A DNA stretch of 64,000 nucleotides. It comes from Candidatus Binatus sp. GTDB taxonomy: Bacteria; Desulfobacterota; Binatia; Binatales; Binataceae. Shown piece after piece: positions 63,246 through 64,000 of this stretch. The position numbers and the translations under genes were made by a program. The notes under the pieces are model-generated. The model ran no database searches. It had not been told where the DNA came from and saw only the letters and a list, made by a program, of their open reading frames with translations. The number at the start of each line of letters is the position of its first letter. Positions within the stretch are counted from its first letter, which is position 1. The stretch lies in assembly GCF_036567905.1 (NCBI RefSeq), contig NZ_DATCTO010000035.1, positions 1 through 64,000 on the forward strand, in the 5' to 3' direction.

Positions 63246-64000
63246 AGCGTTGCTCACCTCGACGATCACCATGGCGACGCCCATCCTGCTGGCGGCGCTG
63301 GGCGAACTGCTCGTCGAGGAAAGCGGCGTAATCAACATCGGCATCGAAGGCGCGATGCTGGCGGGCGCGTTCGCGGCGCTCACGATCGCGTACTTCAGCG
63401 GCAGTACCGCGCTGGGCCTGGTGGGCGCAATCGCGGCAGGCGTCGCGATCAATGCGATCTTTGCGATGCTGGTGGTCAATCTCGCCGTCAACCAGGTCGT
63501 GACTGGAACCGCGGTCAGCATCCTCGCGCTGGGATTGACCGGCGTTTTCTACCGCAAGCTGTTCGGCGTGACCGGCAAGGCGTTCATGGTGGCGCCGATT
63601 GCGAAAATCCCGCTCGGTCCGCTGGCGCGAATCCCGCTCCTCGGTCCGGTGCTCTTCAATCACAACGCCCTAGTGTACTTCACGTTCATTCTCGTGCCTG
63701 CCCTCTGGTACGTGATCGCGCGCACGCGCTATGGGCTGCGACTTCGCGCTTGCGGTGAGCGGCCCGAAGCCGCGGACGCGCTCGGACTCGGCGTAATCGC
63801 CATCCGATGGCAGGCGCTGATGGTGTCGGGCGCGCTGACGGGCCTGGCTGGCGCATTTTTGACGCTCGCGTACGCCAACACGTTCGTCGAAAACATCTCG
63901 GCCGGCCGCGGCTTCGTTGCGCTGTCCGTGGTCATCGTCGGTCGATGGAATTCGTGGGGTCTGGCGGCCGCATCGGTGCTGTTCGGCGCGGCGATGGCGT
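63238..64000 (+). CDS. ABC transporter permease (YufQ/NupQ type), cut by window edge
   Basis: Starts at ATG 63238 inside the end of the first permease and stays open to the window edge, giving 254 codons. The sequence ALGELLVEESGVINIGIEGA, VNLAVNQVVTGTAVSILALG and RLRACGERPEAADALGLGVI is typical of the second permease of nucleoside ABC transporters. The final part of the protein lies beyond 64000. Confidence 0.88.
   Translation, partial: MLEALLTSTITMATPILLAALGELLVEESGVINIGIEGAMLAGAFAALTIAYFSGSTALGLVGAIAAGVAINAIFAMLVVNLAVNQVVTGTAVSILALGLTGVFYRKLFGVTGKAFMVAPIAKIPLGPLARIPLLGPVLFNHNALVYFTFILVPALWYVIARTRYGLRLRACGERPEAADALGLGVIAIRWQALMVSGALTGLAGAFLTLAYANTFVENISAGRGFVALSVVIVGRWNSWGLAAASVLFGAAMA

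Overview
The window is about 64 kb of GC-rich (roughly 60-65% by eye) chromosomal DNA from a Gram-negative, respiring bacterium. The evidence is outer-membrane beta-barrel and multihaem cytochrome genes, a Tat component, IHF-alpha, sigma54 activators of the NtrC class and the block thrS-infC-rpmI-rplT-pheS-pheT-ihfA-merR. That gene order, together with a BadI-type ring hydrolase and porin-cytochrome genes, suggests a deltaproteobacterial-like lineage (Desulfobacterota, Binatota or a similar soil/subsurface group). This placement is an inference; there is no rRNA in the window.

Layout. 1-0.43 kb: end of a Gln-rich tandem-repeat protein. 0.6-10.5 kb: aldo/keto reductase, then a complete kdp system on the minus strand: a 27-aa ORF, kdpF, kdpA, kdpB, kdpC, a short KdpD sensor lacking the kinase, a separate histidine kinase and an NtrC-type sigma54 activator in place of KdpE. 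A near-consensus sigma54 promoter (GG-N10-GC) with upstream dyads lies in front of it, so this kdp operon appears to be sigma54 controlled. 10.8-18.3 kb: orphan HigA-like antitoxin, several secreted or small membrane proteins, a thiolase with an HMG-CoA-synthase-like/DUF35 fusion, and a thioesterase. 18.3-23.05 kb: a degenerate Rhs/YD-repeat array with near-identical core repeats, two different toxin-like tips (one an HExxH metallopeptidase) and an immunity candidate directly behind each tip. 23.1-29.3 kb: esterase, enoyl-CoA hydratase, BadI-like ring hydrolase, acyl-CoA dehydrogenase and a radical SAM/SPASM protein.

29.4-46 kb: a large minus-strand electron-transfer cluster. It encodes an MtrA-like decahaem cytochrome, an MtrB/PioB-type outer-membrane barrel, three similar monohaem cytochromes c, a NapC/NirT-type heptahaem quinol dehydrogenase, an 11-haem membrane-anchored cytochrome with a cytochrome b561-type partner, a slipin, and a Rieske/cytochrome b complex whose cytochrome b is fused to a dihaem cytochrome c. 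TatA and a histidine kinase/NtrC-type regulator sit at its upstream end. Two cytochrome genes share a conserved leader of about 75 nt with compensatory base changes. Together the genes would link the quinone pool across the periplasm to the outer surface.

46.2-64 kb: a GH-like/GT2 fusion, then the translation island (merR, ihfA, pheT, pheS, rplT, rpmI, infC with an ATC start, thrS, tRNA-Val), an AI-2E family permease, an SDR oxidoreductase, a CCA-adding/poly(A) polymerase family protein and a nucleoside-type ABC transporter (ATPase and two permeases, the last cut by the window edge). Two inverted copies of a MITE-like repeat of about 190 bp bracket the translation island.
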